32,099 nt of DNA from Anaerolineales bacterium (GCA_919902735.1 CAKKRM010000001.1:1-32099), one strand, 5' to 3'. Counted from the stretch's first letter, positions 8,045-15,030 are shown. Notes: generated from the letters alone by a model not told the origin. Numbers and translations are program-made.

Positions 8045-8194
8045 ATGAAGATCACTAAAAATATTGGTTTCCTGTTACTGTCCATTTGGCTCATTCTCAC
8101 AGGATTATCCGCATTCATTTCAATGGGCGGATTGGGCACGATCCTGGCATTGCTTGCCATAGCGGCTGGCGTATTTATTTTGTTGGGACGGTAG
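8045..8194 (+). CDS. Small membrane protein of 49 aa, unknown
   Basis: ATG8045 with AAAGGAG upstream opens a 49-codon frame ending at TAG8192. The protein is almost wholly hydrophobic with two probable membrane segments (IGFLLLSIWLILTGLSAF and the Gly/Ala-rich TILALLAIAAGVFILLG). It is 31 bases after the YtxH gene and six bases before a strong terminator, which makes it the last gene of the transcript. No defined family was recognised. Confidence 0.7.
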   Translation: MKITKNIGFLLLSIWLILTGLSAFISMGGLGTILALLAIAAGVFILLGR

Positions 8195-8199
8195 GCCAA

Positions 8200-8240
8200 T
8201 TGTCACCCGGATAATCCAGTCGGGTGACAATTATTTTTTT
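8200..8240 (+). terminator. Rho-independent terminator of the stress-gene run
   Basis: A perfect 10-bp stem TTGTCACCCG (8200-8209) / CGGGTGACAA (8221-8230) with an 11-base loop, followed by TTATTTTTTT. It starts six bases after the stop of the 49-aa gene. Confidence 0.9.
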
Positions 8241-8269
8241 CAAAAGAAGGTCCCTTGCTAGTGTTAATC

Positions 8270-8348
8270 ACTCCCCTTACGCGATTTTGAGAAAAAGTGA
8301 TGTTGTTCCCGAATGGGGAACGACATACCATTACTGCGTAAGGTGAGT
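8270..8348. mobile_element. MITE-like element, copy 3 (79 bp)
   Basis: The ends ACTCCCCTTACGC and GCGTAAGGTGAGT are inverted repeats with one mismatch, flanked by the 5-bp direct repeat TAATC (8265-8269 and 8349-8353). The interior is short and unrelated to copy 2 apart from a small hairpin TTCCC...GGGAA. It has no coding capacity. Confidence 0.8.
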
Positions 8349-8440
8349 TAATCATCATCTTATTAACAGCCAACGATCACACGCACGGCTGTCAGTAGCA
8401 GGTTTGGCGCATTCGACAATTATATTAATATGGTTCATCT

Positions 8441-8511
8441 CCCCCAAGTGGCGGAGATAAACACACCCCGGCCGATGGATGCGGCCGGGGTGTGTTTACT
8501 GTATGATGAAT
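8441..8511 (+). promoter_or_regulatory. Stem-loop module, copy D, upstream of Lmo0937-like gene
   Basis: CCCCCAAGTGGCGGA, then a perfect 16-bp stem (8459-8474 with 8482-8497) around the loop ATGGATG, then ACTGTATGATGAA. This is the best-formed copy. TATGAT fits a -10 box without a matching -35 box. It ends 33 bases before ATG8544, which has its own AGGAG. Confidence 0.75.
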
Positions 8512-8543
8512 TCAAGAACAAATCATTCAATAGGAGAAATCTC

Positions 8544-8702
8544 ATGCTTACCTGGATCATTGTAATTTTGCTCATACTCTGGCTGCTCGGATATTTCGGT
8601 CCGAATGTCTACTCTGGAATTCCGCGGAGCGGCAACGTTTTACACACATTGCTTGTTATTGTCGCCATTCTCATTATTTTGAGACTCTTGGGCATCGCAT
8701 AA
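8544..8702 (+). CDS. Lmo0937-like small membrane protein
   Basis: A 52-aa protein with two hydrophobic segments (WIIVILLILWLLGYF and LLVIVAILIILRLLGIA) joined by a short polar loop containing a GN-HTLL stretch. This matches the Lmo0937/DUF5670 type of two-helix membrane peptides found across bacteria, often near stress genes; the function is unknown. Start ATG8544 has TAGGAG eight bases upstream; the longer frame from 8430 runs through the stem-loop module and is rejected. It appears to be monocistronic, with module D as its leader or promoter. Confidence 0.78.
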   Translation: MLTWIIVILLILWLLGYFGPNVYSGIPRSGNVLHTLLVIVAILIILRLLGIA

Positions 8703-8751
8703 CGATCCTATTCATCGGCGGAAATCTTTATGGTACTGGATCACTAAATTT

Positions 8752-9699
8752 ATGAATCACAAACTGAGTGACTTTTCTGTTTTCGTATTGATGCTGACGT
8801 TGCTGACCCTGTCTTCGTGTAATGGAATGACAGTGACTCCGTCTGTGGCTGGGCAGGAAGAATTGCTGGTTACACCAGCTCAATTGATTTTGCCTTGCGA
8901 AGCGTGCGATCAGGCGACTCTGGCAGCGGCGCTGACACAGGAAAAATTTAACACTGAAAATCAGGCTGCGGCCACCGCTGAGATCGTGCGCGCCAACGCA
9001 CAGGCAACTTTGAATTCAGCCAACGCAACATTGAGCGCGGCCCTCACCCAGGAGCAAAATACCACCAATATCATTGTGGCCCAAATTGCAGCCACGGCTG
9101 AAGTCGCGCGTGCCAATGCGCAGGCCACTTTGTTTTCAGCGGGATCAACCCAGAGCGCCGCATTTACCCAGGATTCCATCCGTCAGACCCAAATGGCAGA
9201 TATGGCGACAACGAGCGCTCAATCCCTGCTAATTCAACAAAATAATGACGCACTCGCGGCTGGCACCCAGACGGCAGTCGCCAATACCATTGCCACCCAG
9301 ACTCAATCTGCTGCTGCAACATCGCAATGGTATACGGACCAAACACGTCAACGTGATGAGCAAAGGCAGGGGCCAATTGCTTTCCTGTGGATGTGGTGCT
9401 TTCCCAGCTTTGTTGTGCTGTCTGCGATCTTTGTTCTTTGGGCAATTTGGCGCTGGCAAAAACTTCAACAAGTCAAACAACGAGTTCTCGAAAATCCAGT
9501 TGAAAAGTTACAGCCGCCAATGGCCGGGCTCCATCATCGCCGACAGGATAATGTGTTGTTTTATGTAGAAAGTGATGTTGTTGATGATGGCTATCAGGTT
9601 ACAACGCCTGACGATCATGTGTCCCAATGGATGAATGAGGTCAAAACCAAACTACTAGACAGTGATAAGAAGGATGAAGATGATAGTACAAACAATTGA
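8752..9699 (+). CDS. Ala/Thr/Gln-rich lipoprotein-like protein with transmembrane segment
   Basis: 315 aa. A hydrophobic N-terminal segment ends in LSSC (Cys23), a plausible lipobox, so it may be a lipoprotein. Residues about 50-200 are low-complexity, rich in Ala, Thr, Gln and Asn, and probably alpha-helical, and contain a duplicated block. A strong transmembrane segment (about 208-234, Trp-rich) follows, then a charged tail ending in an Asp/Glu/Lys cluster. The topology suggests an exported helical region anchored in the membrane with a cytoplasmic tail. The final 20 bases overlap the start of the next gene, which suggests translational coupling. No function is assigned. Confidence 0.72.
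   Translation: MNHKLSDFSVFVLMLTLLTLSSCNGMTVTPSVAGQEELLVTPAQLILPCEACDQATLAAALTQEKFNTENQAAATAEIVRANAQATLNSANATLSAALTQEQNTTNIIVAQIAATAEVARANAQATLFSAGSTQSAAFTQDSIRQTQMADMATTSAQSLLIQQNNDALAAGTQTAVANTIATQTQSAAATSQWYTDQTRQRDEQRQGPIAFLWMWCFPSFVVLSAIFVLWAIWRWQKLQQVKQRVLENPVEKLQPPMAGLHHRRQDNVLFYVESDVVDDGYQVTTPDDHVSQWMNEVKTKLLDSDKKDEDDSTNN
8962..9177 (+). repeat. 120-bp-period internal duplication in the Ala-rich protein gene
   Basis: The codons for residues 71-102 and 111-142 encode two copies of one 32-residue block (AATAEIVRANAQATL and AATAEVARANAQATL, each followed by SA..T.SAA.TQ). Many third positions differ, so the duplication is old and protein-level constrained. Confidence 0.75.
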
Positions 9700-10387
9700 C
9701 CCCAATCCTTCCGTTAAACAAACGCGGGTAATCAGGGCAAAAGTAGCAACCGTTTTGACCAAATGGGGATTATTGCCGCGATTTAAACGTTGGCGATTAA
9801 CACAAGACCCGGATACCGGAATGATCGTTCTGTTTGGCATACTCAACAACAGATATATCGCAACGCATACTTCCATTCCGTTCGGTCATTACTTCGATCC
9901 GCGTTTATTGCACGATCTCGCTAACGAATTGCAATTGCAAGTCGTGTCTTGCAACAGTGACGGTCTGCGTTATGCCTTTATCCTGGACCGCGGCCAGCTC
10001 GGAAAACTGCCGACACATATAGATTTTCCCTATATTGACAAGGGGAAACTTTTGGTCAGAGTGATTTACGAAAGCCCCCTGCACCCCCCGCCGGTTCCGC
10101 CTGTTAATAATAGGATGGTTGATGACCACACACTTGTGGATGAGGGTGTGGGCGCTTTCTTGAAGGTCTTTGACGATATCAAGCTTAGGGACGATGCTGT
10201 CGCAACGGACTTCACTCACTCCCTGCCCGAGATCGTTGTGATAGACAAGGAGGAATTCGATAAACGGGTTGCGGAGCATGAAGCTGACCGACTAAGGATA
10301 AAAAATATCAAGAAATTGCTTGACGAGTCTGCTGGAAAGCTTCAAAAACTTCACAATCGCAATCAAATTAAACCAGTAAATCCATAA
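9680..10387 (+). CDS. Protein of unknown function, 235 aa, coupled to the upstream gene
   Basis: No family was recognised. The protein is soluble, without signal peptide or membrane segment. A basic N-terminal half contains WGLLPRFKRWRL and a compact, mixed-secondary-structure region (about 30-130). A Pro-rich linker (HPPPVPPV) and an acidic/helical C-terminal part rich in Asp, Glu and Lys follow. GTG9662, ATG9674 and ATG9680 are possible starts; ATG9680 has AAGAAGG at the best distance. It overlaps the upstream membrane-protein gene by 20 bases, so the two products probably act together. The last gene pair of the run follows after 20 bases. Confidence 0.7.
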   Translation: MIVQTIDPNPSVKQTRVIRAKVATVLTKWGLLPRFKRWRLTQDPDTGMIVLFGILNNRYIATHTSIPFGHYFDPRLLHDLANELQLQVVSCNSDGLRYAFILDRGQLGKLPTHIDFPYIDKGKLLVRVIYESPLHPPPVPPVNNRMVDDHTLVDEGVGAFLKVFDDIKLRDDAVATDFTHSLPEIVVIDKEEFDKRVAEHEADRLRIKNIKKLLDESAGKLQKLHNRNQIKPVNP

Positions 10388-10407
10388 GTTTAAATCAAGG
10401 AGAAAAA

Positions 10408-10608
10408 ATGGGACGCAAAGGTGTTAGTAAACGCAAGCCAAAACAATCCAACTCGTTTTCCAACGACAAAAACAAAAGCTCTTCCAATGCTCACCCGAAT
10501 CAGGGCACATCTGTGCAGTCGCTTGTGAAGGACAATGGAGCCACTCTCAACAAGGGCGGAACAAATTCTTTGGGAGAATCAGATAAAAAGAATAGAAAAG
10601 GAAGGTAG
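10408..10608 (+). CDS. Small basic low-complexity protein, 66 aa, unknown
   Basis: Start ATG10408 has AAGGAG six bases upstream. The protein is very hydrophilic, rich in Lys, Ser, Asn and Gly (opens MGRKGVSKRKPKQSN, ends KKNRKGR), without hydrophobic core, and so is probably disordered. The strong ribosome site and the position 20 bases after the previous gene support a real gene. Nucleic-acid binding is possible from charge alone; no family was recognised. Confidence 0.6.
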   Translation: MGRKGVSKRKPKQSNSFSNDKNKSSSNAHPNQGTSVQSLVKDNGATLNKGGTNSLGESDKKNRKGR

Positions 10609-10630
10609 GGAATACCGTGGAGAAAGCACT

Positions 10631-10768
10631 ATGAAATTACACCTGTTATTTATTGGTATGGATTTGCTTACATTGCTGGCTTATCCAATCGTGTTTGTAT
10701 ATTGCAAATTCCGTCAGTTTTCAAAATCAAAGGAAAGTATAGGGCGTTTTAACTTCAAAAAAAGTTAA
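10631..10768 (+). CDS. Small membrane protein, 45 aa, unknown
   Basis: ATG10631 has GGAGA seven bases upstream. One hydrophobic segment (LLFIGMDLLTLLAYPIVFVY) is followed by a short basic tail (KFRQFSKSKES). It lies 22 bases after the basic protein gene. Its TAA stop overlaps the TAATA target duplication of MITE copy 4, so the element inserted right at the 3' end without altering the protein. Confidence 0.5.
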   Translation: MKLHLLFIGMDLLTLLAYPIVFVYCKFRQFSKSKESIGRFNFKKS

Positions 10769-10770
10769 TA

Positions 10771-10856
10771 ACTGATGTTACGCACCGTCCCGAAGGTTTA
10801 GACTACAAATAGGCTTAATTTACGAGAACCTTCGGGACGTTCCGCGTAAGGTGAGT
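10771..10856. mobile_element. MITE-like element, copy 4 (86 bp)
   Basis: Right end GCGTAAGGTGAGT, left end ACTGATGTTACGC (diverged), flanked by the 5-bp direct repeat TAATA (10766-10770 and 10857-10861). The interior holds inverted arms CGTCCCGAAGGTT and AACCTTCGGGACG. The left end has lost several matches, so this copy is older. Confidence 0.75.
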
Positions 10857-10962
10857 TAATAAATAAAAATGCCATGAAAAAAAACAGGGTTGGGAATATA
10901 TACATCATTCTTTGATCGTGTGAATACCTCAGCATGAGAAGAGAATTGTTTTGATACGCTTT

Positions 10963-11038
10963 AGGACTTTCGCTCGCTCCTCTTGTTTTGCATGTCACCC
11001 TCCCGATGTCCTTCGGGAGAATGACAAGCGAAAGTCCT
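10963..11038. repeat. Nested inverted repeat between convergent genes
   Basis: A perfect 12-bp outer stem AGGACTTTCGCT (10963-10974) / AGCGAAAGTCCT (11027-11038) encloses an inner 7-bp hairpin CTCCCGA/TCGGGAG (11000-11019). It sits between the last plus-strand gene and the 3' end of the yifB gene and could act as a two-way terminator or be a dispersed palindromic repeat. The rest of 10862-11087 shows no gene. Confidence 0.6.
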
Positions 11039-11087
11039 GACGCTTAACAAATCTGATTGAACATGATCGGATTTCTGCAATAAAAAA

Positions 11088-12557
11088 TTACCCTATCATT
11101 AATTTGGGGCGATACTGCAAAGCCTCCGCCAAATGCACGGATTGGATTTCTTCACCCCCCGCCAGATCCGCGATGGTGCGTGACAATTTCAGAATACGGT
11201 GATAGGCACGCGCCGAAAGATTTAACTGACTCATCGCCGCTCGCATCAAGCTCTGACCTTCGGTCTGCAACTGGCAAAATTGCCGTACCTCCCCGACGCG
11301 CATGTCTGCGTTGCAGAGAACGGACTGCAACGTCTCCTGACGTTGCGCCGAAGGCGGGAGACTTCGGACTTCGAATCTTTGATGTTGAATATTTCTCGCG
11401 GCCTGCACTCGTTTTCGGATTGATTCAGAAGACTCGCTGATTTTGTTGGCGCTTAACTTTTCATAATCCACACGCGGAACTTCGATGTGGATGTCGATGC
11501 GGTCGAGCAGGGGACCGGAGATGCGCTTTTGATATTTGGTCACCAACGCGGGGGCGCAGGTGCAAGGTTTGAGCGAGTCGCCAAAATAACCACACTGGCA
11601 GGGGTTCATGGCGGCAATTAATTGGAAGTTGGCTGAGAATGTGAGTGAGCCTTTGGCGCGGCTGATGGTGACGATTTTGTCTTCCATTGGCTGGCGCATG
11701 ACTTCGAGGACGCGGGTGCCGAATTCGGGGAATTCATCTAGGAATAATACGCCGCGATGCGCGAGGGAGATTTCTCCGGGCTTGGGGATGTTTCCGCCGC
11801 CGACGAGTCCCGCGTGGGAGATGGTGTGATGCGGCGCGCGGAAGGGACGATGTCTTAATAACGGTGTGCCTGCGGGGAGTTGGTCTGCGACGGAATAAAT
11901 GCGAGTCACATCCAATGATTCTTCGATGCTCATTTCAGGGAGGATGCCAGGCAATGCACGCGCGAGTAATGTTTTGCCAGCCCCAGGACTGCCAACCATC
12001 AAAACATTATGCCCGCCTGCGGCGGCGACTTCGAGCGCGCGTTTGACGTGATCTTGTCCTTTGATTTCGGAGAAGTCTGTGGGGGTGAAGAGTGGTTCGA
12101 GGAAACTGTCTGAGGGTTGATAAGGCTGAATGAGTTGCCGACCAGCCAAATGGTCGTAGAGATGCGCAAGCGATTTAACGGGGATCACTTCAAGGTCGGG
12201 GATCAAGGCCGCTTCGGGCGCATCCACTTCAGGGACGAACATGCGCTTGTATCCATTGGCGCGGGCTGTGGCGGCCATTGGCAAAATGCCGCGGGTGTGA
12301 CGGAGGACGCCATCCAATGAAAGTTCGCCGACAACGAGGGCGCCGTCTACAACATCATGCGGAAGAAAGCCCGCGAGGAGGATGACGCCGAGCGCGATGG
12401 GGAGGTCGTAGGCGGGGCCTTCCTTGCGCACGATGGCGGGCGCGAGGTTAACAACGATGCGGTGACGGGGGAAATGCAAGCCGGCATTTTTGACGGCGGT
12501 TTGCACGCGCTCGCGGCTTTCTTGAACCGCCGCATCTGGCAAGCCGACAATGGTCAT
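11088..12557 (-). CDS. yifB: YifB/ComM family AAA ATPase, 5'-truncated
   Basis: 489 aa of a magnesium-chelatase-like AAA+ protein. Order: ChlI-type Lon-protease-like fold (RKEGPAYDLPIALG), Walker A GSPGAGKT at 189-196, Walker B GVLFLDEF, the zinc-like NPCQCGYFGD...CTC region and the C-terminal Mg-chelatase helical domain. ComM homologues help branch migration during natural transformation. The first residues MTIVGLPDAAVQESRER normally lie about 35 residues into the protein; here the frame upstream is closed after six codons and the DNA switches to the coding-like repeat at 12554. The Met is therefore an internal one, there is no ribosome site before it, and the gene is probably inactive or re-started. 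All downstream motifs are intact, which points to a fairly recent event or to a misassembly. Confidence 0.88.
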   Translation of the reverse strand: MTIVGLPDAAVQESRERVQTAVKNAGLHFPRHRIVVNLAPAIVRKEGPAYDLPIALGVILLAGFLPHDVVDGALVVGELSLDGVLRHTRGILPMAATARANGYKRMFVPEVDAPEAALIPDLEVIPVKSLAHLYDHLAGRQLIQPYQPSDSFLEPLFTPTDFSEIKGQDHVKRALEVAAAGGHNVLMVGSPGAGKTLLARALPGILPEMSIEESLDVTRIYSVADQLPAGTPLLRHRPFRAPHHTISHAGLVGGGNIPKPGEISLAHRGVLFLDEFPEFGTRVLEVMRQPMEDKIVTISRAKGSLTFSANFQLIAAMNPCQCGYFGDSLKPCTCAPALVTKYQKRISGPLLDRIDIHIEVPRVDYEKLSANKISESSESIRKRVQAARNIQHQRFEVRSLPPSAQRQETLQSVLCNADMRVGEVRQFCQLQTEGQSLMRAAMSQLNLSARAYHRILKLSRTIADLAGGEEIQSVHLAEALQYRPKLMIG

Positions 12558-12691
12558 GTCGGGACCAAAAAGCCGTTAAATTTCAGGTCAAAATTGACCC
12601 ATCAGCACTCAAAAAAACACTTTACGATAATATCACTCTGAATTCCAAAAGGAATTTGGTGCTAGCAAACGCAGCACTCGGTCGATTTTAA
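12554..12691 (+). repeat. 138-bp coding-like direct repeat, copy 1 (C-terminal ORF end)
   Basis: A 46-codon stretch (SCRDQKAVKFQVKID... to ANAALGRF and TAA) that recurs at 27004-27141 with no gap and about 80% identity. Twenty codons differ: 12 silently, the stop by TAA/TAG, and seven as replacements, mostly mild. That is the pattern of a translated sequence under selection. The upstream part of the gene is missing here and is replaced by the yifB gene in opposite orientation. The protein family was not recognised. Confidence 0.75.
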
Positions 12692-12719
12692 TTTTAGCTT
12701 TGCCGCAAACCGATATTTT

Positions 12720-12778
12720 CCTAAAAATCAAATGACCATGCTACTTGTTTCTGGTAGCATGGTCATTTGATTTTTAGG
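12720..12778. terminator. Perfect 25-bp hairpin between convergent genes
   Basis: Arms 12720-12744 and 12754-12778 pair without mismatch around a nine-base loop. The stem is A+T-rich at its base (CCTAAAAATC / GATTTTTAGG). It lies between the plus-strand repeat end at 12691 and the 3' end of the minus-strand gene at 12854, so a two-way terminator is the simplest reading. The rest of 12692-12853 holds no gene. Confidence 0.65.
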
Positions 12779-12853
12779 TATAGCTGTCCTGTCGCGAAGT
12801 CATGAAGTCCTCTAGGGAGGGGATAATTTTACGCTCCAGTTGATGAGATGTAT

Positions 12854-14344
12854 TCAATCCAGCGGTTTATGCTGTGCCAACCATATTCGGCTCTCCCTTC
12901 TTGCCTCATCCGGAACGAACTTTGAGCTACTCCTGGTTTCGTGCATGAACTCCAATAGCCGTTCGTCATTTATTAACTCGGTGGATAAACCGAGGAAATC
13001 ACGGTAATAACTTACATCCAGTGCATAGCTAAGCGATTCTCGGAGGGCCTTCCATTCCATGAAGTCATTTCGATTTTTCTCTTCATGCCATACATGATCG
13101 GTCTCCCCACATCCTCCCAGCAAAATCAAGAATTCTGTTTCGACTTCCTGGTACCCAAATCGTCCACGAATAATGTCTCCTGCTTTGAACTGATGTAAGA
13201 CCCGACTTTGATTCCAAACCTTCTGCGCCTGCTCTGCCGCGGATGCCTCTTGATAATAATTTGTGAGCGAAGTAATTCGATAAAACTCCGAGTTGTCTCC
13301 TATTGGCTGGTCAATTTGGAAATGGCTGGCATCAAGGTTTATATCATTCGCGAGTTTTGCGGGGGTTGGATAACGATCAGCAAATTCATAGGTATCACCA
13401 CAAATTGTTTCGAATGTTTTGTAGGAAATAGGTTTAGCATCCAAATCGATTAAGACTCTAAAAGTAATCCGGTGCGGTTCCATTTGAGCAGGATCGATCC
13501 AATAGGGTCCATTTATCAGTTTCTCCTTTAAGCGGATCCGGTTTGCTTTGATCTCTTCCTCACTTAGAATTCGTCCTTCCTTCTTCACATCTGGTTCGTT
13601 TGCAAGTTCAACGATTTCCTTTTCCACCCAATCAACCGCATCAACGAACTTCACGAAGTGGTGTGAATTCCCCACATGGCCTTCCCGTTTGATGCAGGTG
13701 TTCCAGAAGAGTTTATCTTTGGCTAACCAAATCCTCCCTTCGGCTGTCTGATAATGACAAATCATGCGAGAAGCATCATCACTTTGCCATTCGAAAGATC
13801 TCGTTTTGAAATCAAAGTCATTCATCTCCTCTTTATGGGAGAACTCAATTACCATTTCCCACAATTGCCTAAGCGCCTCTTGAAAGCGTTCCTTCTCCTG
13901 CTCCGCCATCCGGGAAATAATCGGTTTTTTTGACTCGAGTAGCTCAATCAATTCGTAGCCGGCCTCGGGTGGTAAATGTATTATTTCTTCGTAAACAGCT
14001 TCACCCTTAGGCTTTTCAACGTCTGGTGCTGGCTCGCCTTTCTTTCGTTTCTTGCCTGATGGCAGGTTTATCTCGAATCGATGAACCAAACGGGTAACAG
14101 ATACGCCATTGGATTTCCAGGCATCTTCCGAATTCAATTCACTTAATAACCTCAATGAATCCGCTCCATGTAGGGACTCTATTTTCCTGTCAATGTTATT
14201 CCAGATAATCAATCCTGGTTCTTGCCAAGTGTGGATTTGATGTGATTCAAGCCATTCTGGGCACCCCTCTGGCTTTTGTCCTTTGCCGATGCGCTGGTAA
14301 TTCAGATATTCATTAAACCTCATGCCCCAAATTGCTTCTGTCAT
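12854..14344 (-). CDS. Unrecognised protein, 496 aa
   Basis: A large soluble protein without recognised family, signal peptide or membrane segment. It is rich in Trp, Glu and Lys, with a central basic, probably disordered stretch near residue 98-115 (SGKKRKKGEPAPD). Several blocks look like compact folded domains (HRITFRVLIDLDAK, and FKAGDIIRGRFGYQEVETEF near the C-terminus). ATG14350 and ATG14344 are both possible; AAGG is only two bases from the first but eight from the second, so 14344 is preferred. It is convergent with the coding-like repeat and divergent from the STAND cluster. Base composition matches the A+T-richer island. A defence role is possible from neighbours only. Confidence 0.75.
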   Translation of the reverse strand: MTEAIWGMRFNEYLNYQRIGKGQKPEGCPEWLESHQIHTWQEPGLIIWNNIDRKIESLHGADSLRLLSELNSEDAWKSNGVSVTRLVHRFEINLPSGKKRKKGEPAPDVEKPKGEAVYEEIIHLPPEAGYELIELLESKKPIISRMAEQEKERFQEALRQLWEMVIEFSHKEEMNDFDFKTRSFEWQSDDASRMICHYQTAEGRIWLAKDKLFWNTCIKREGHVGNSHHFVKFVDAVDWVEKEIVELANEPDVKKEGRILSEEEIKANRIRLKEKLINGPYWIDPAQMEPHRITFRVLIDLDAKPISYKTFETICGDTYEFADRYPTPAKLANDINLDASHFQIDQPIGDNSEFYRITSLTNYYQEASAAEQAQKVWNQSRVLHQFKAGDIIRGRFGYQEVETEFLILLGGCGETDHVWHEEKNRNDFMEWKALRESLSYALDVSYYRDFLGLSTELINDERLLEFMHETRSSSKFVPDEARRESRIWLAQHKPLD

Positions 14345-14544
14345 ATGCATACCTTATACGAAGAATTTGCAAGGTGAAACGGCGAAGTAAGCAATTTTAC
14401 CTGTTCTGGTTGAAAAGCAACTTAATCAGTTTTTTCCAATAGTTGCTAAAAAAGCCCTCTGGATTTTCCAACAGCTTTCTCTGTCCTTGCAATTTGACAT
14501 CCCTGTAGTTCGTTGTGCTTGATTGGTTGGCAAGCGCAATAGGT

Positions 14545-14604
14545 ACTCTGGATTTCTTCTCTTCCCGCCAGACCTACACTTGTCCGTACTAACTTCAAAT
14601 TATT
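14545..14604 (-). pseudogene. Decayed yifB C-terminal fragment
   Basis: The minus strand reads NNLKLVRTSVGLAGREEIQS, which matches the C-terminal HRILKLSRTIADLAGGEEIQ segment of the yifB product at 11088; nucleotide similarity also extends on both sides. The surrounding frame is otherwise degenerate. This is a second, decayed piece of the same gene family, in the same orientation, about 2 kb upstream of the truncated gene. Confidence 0.55.
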
Positions 14605-14718
14605 GCACCGATTCAGAACTGCTGGATATGAGGCGATCCGAGTATAAAAACACACGTCTTATGATAAGGTGGGTTCCTCTATTATTTGTCGAAATATAGT
14701 TGCATAAAGAAGTGATTA

Positions 14719-14886
14719 CTACAGCCATCCCTTTTCCTTTGCAACGTGGGCAGCCTCCATTCGATTAGGTGAGTATCCCCTTACAGCACGTACACGCGCC
14801 AAAAAACGCTTTACAAAGTAATTAACAGAACTGGCAAAGTCTTCACATGCTGACAACGGATAATCGCCTAAATTTGAATGGGCAAG
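14719..14886 (-). pseudogene. Coding-like remnant, unknown (minus strand)
   Basis: A stretch of 55 codons open from a stop at 14889 to TAG14719, with no start codon at its head. The product looks natural: GDYPLSACEDFASSVNYF, a basic helix-like VKRFLARVRAVRGYSP, and a terminal HVAKEKGWL. It is probably the C-terminal end of a lost gene. The family was not recognised. It overlaps antisense the remnant at 14864. Confidence 0.3.
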
Positions 14887-14980
14887 TTATGCACGACTTT
14901 ATGAATATGAAGTAAGTGACAATAGGTTGATCATCTATTTTGATAATGGCATTCAGACAGAGTGGGAAAGAATCCAGTAA
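14864..14980 (+). pseudogene. Coding-like remnant, unknown (plus strand), followed by a terminator
   Basis: 38 codons between stops with protein-like composition (EWASYARLYEYEVSDN, then IIYFDNGIQTEWERIQ) and no start codon. The stop at 14978 is followed 20 bases later by a good terminator, which supports the idea that this is the real 3' end of a former plus-strand gene. The family was not recognised. Confidence 0.35.
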
Positions 14981-14999
14981 ATCTTAAGTCGAGAAACAG

Positions 15000-15026
15000 A
15001 AAAGTCCCTTTTATAGGGACTTTTTG
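15000..15026 (+). terminator. Rho-independent terminator after the 14864 remnant
   Basis: A 9-bp stem AAAAGTCCC (15000-15008) / GGGACTTTT (15016-15024) with a seven-base loop and a T-rich 3' side (TTTTTGTT). Confidence 0.75.
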
Positions 15027-15030
15027 TTAC

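Noticed and set aside
14446-14655. Minus-strand open frame of 69 codons as an intact small gene
   Set aside because: Its middle matches a yifB C-terminal segment but the rest is degenerate; treated as a pseudogene fragment.
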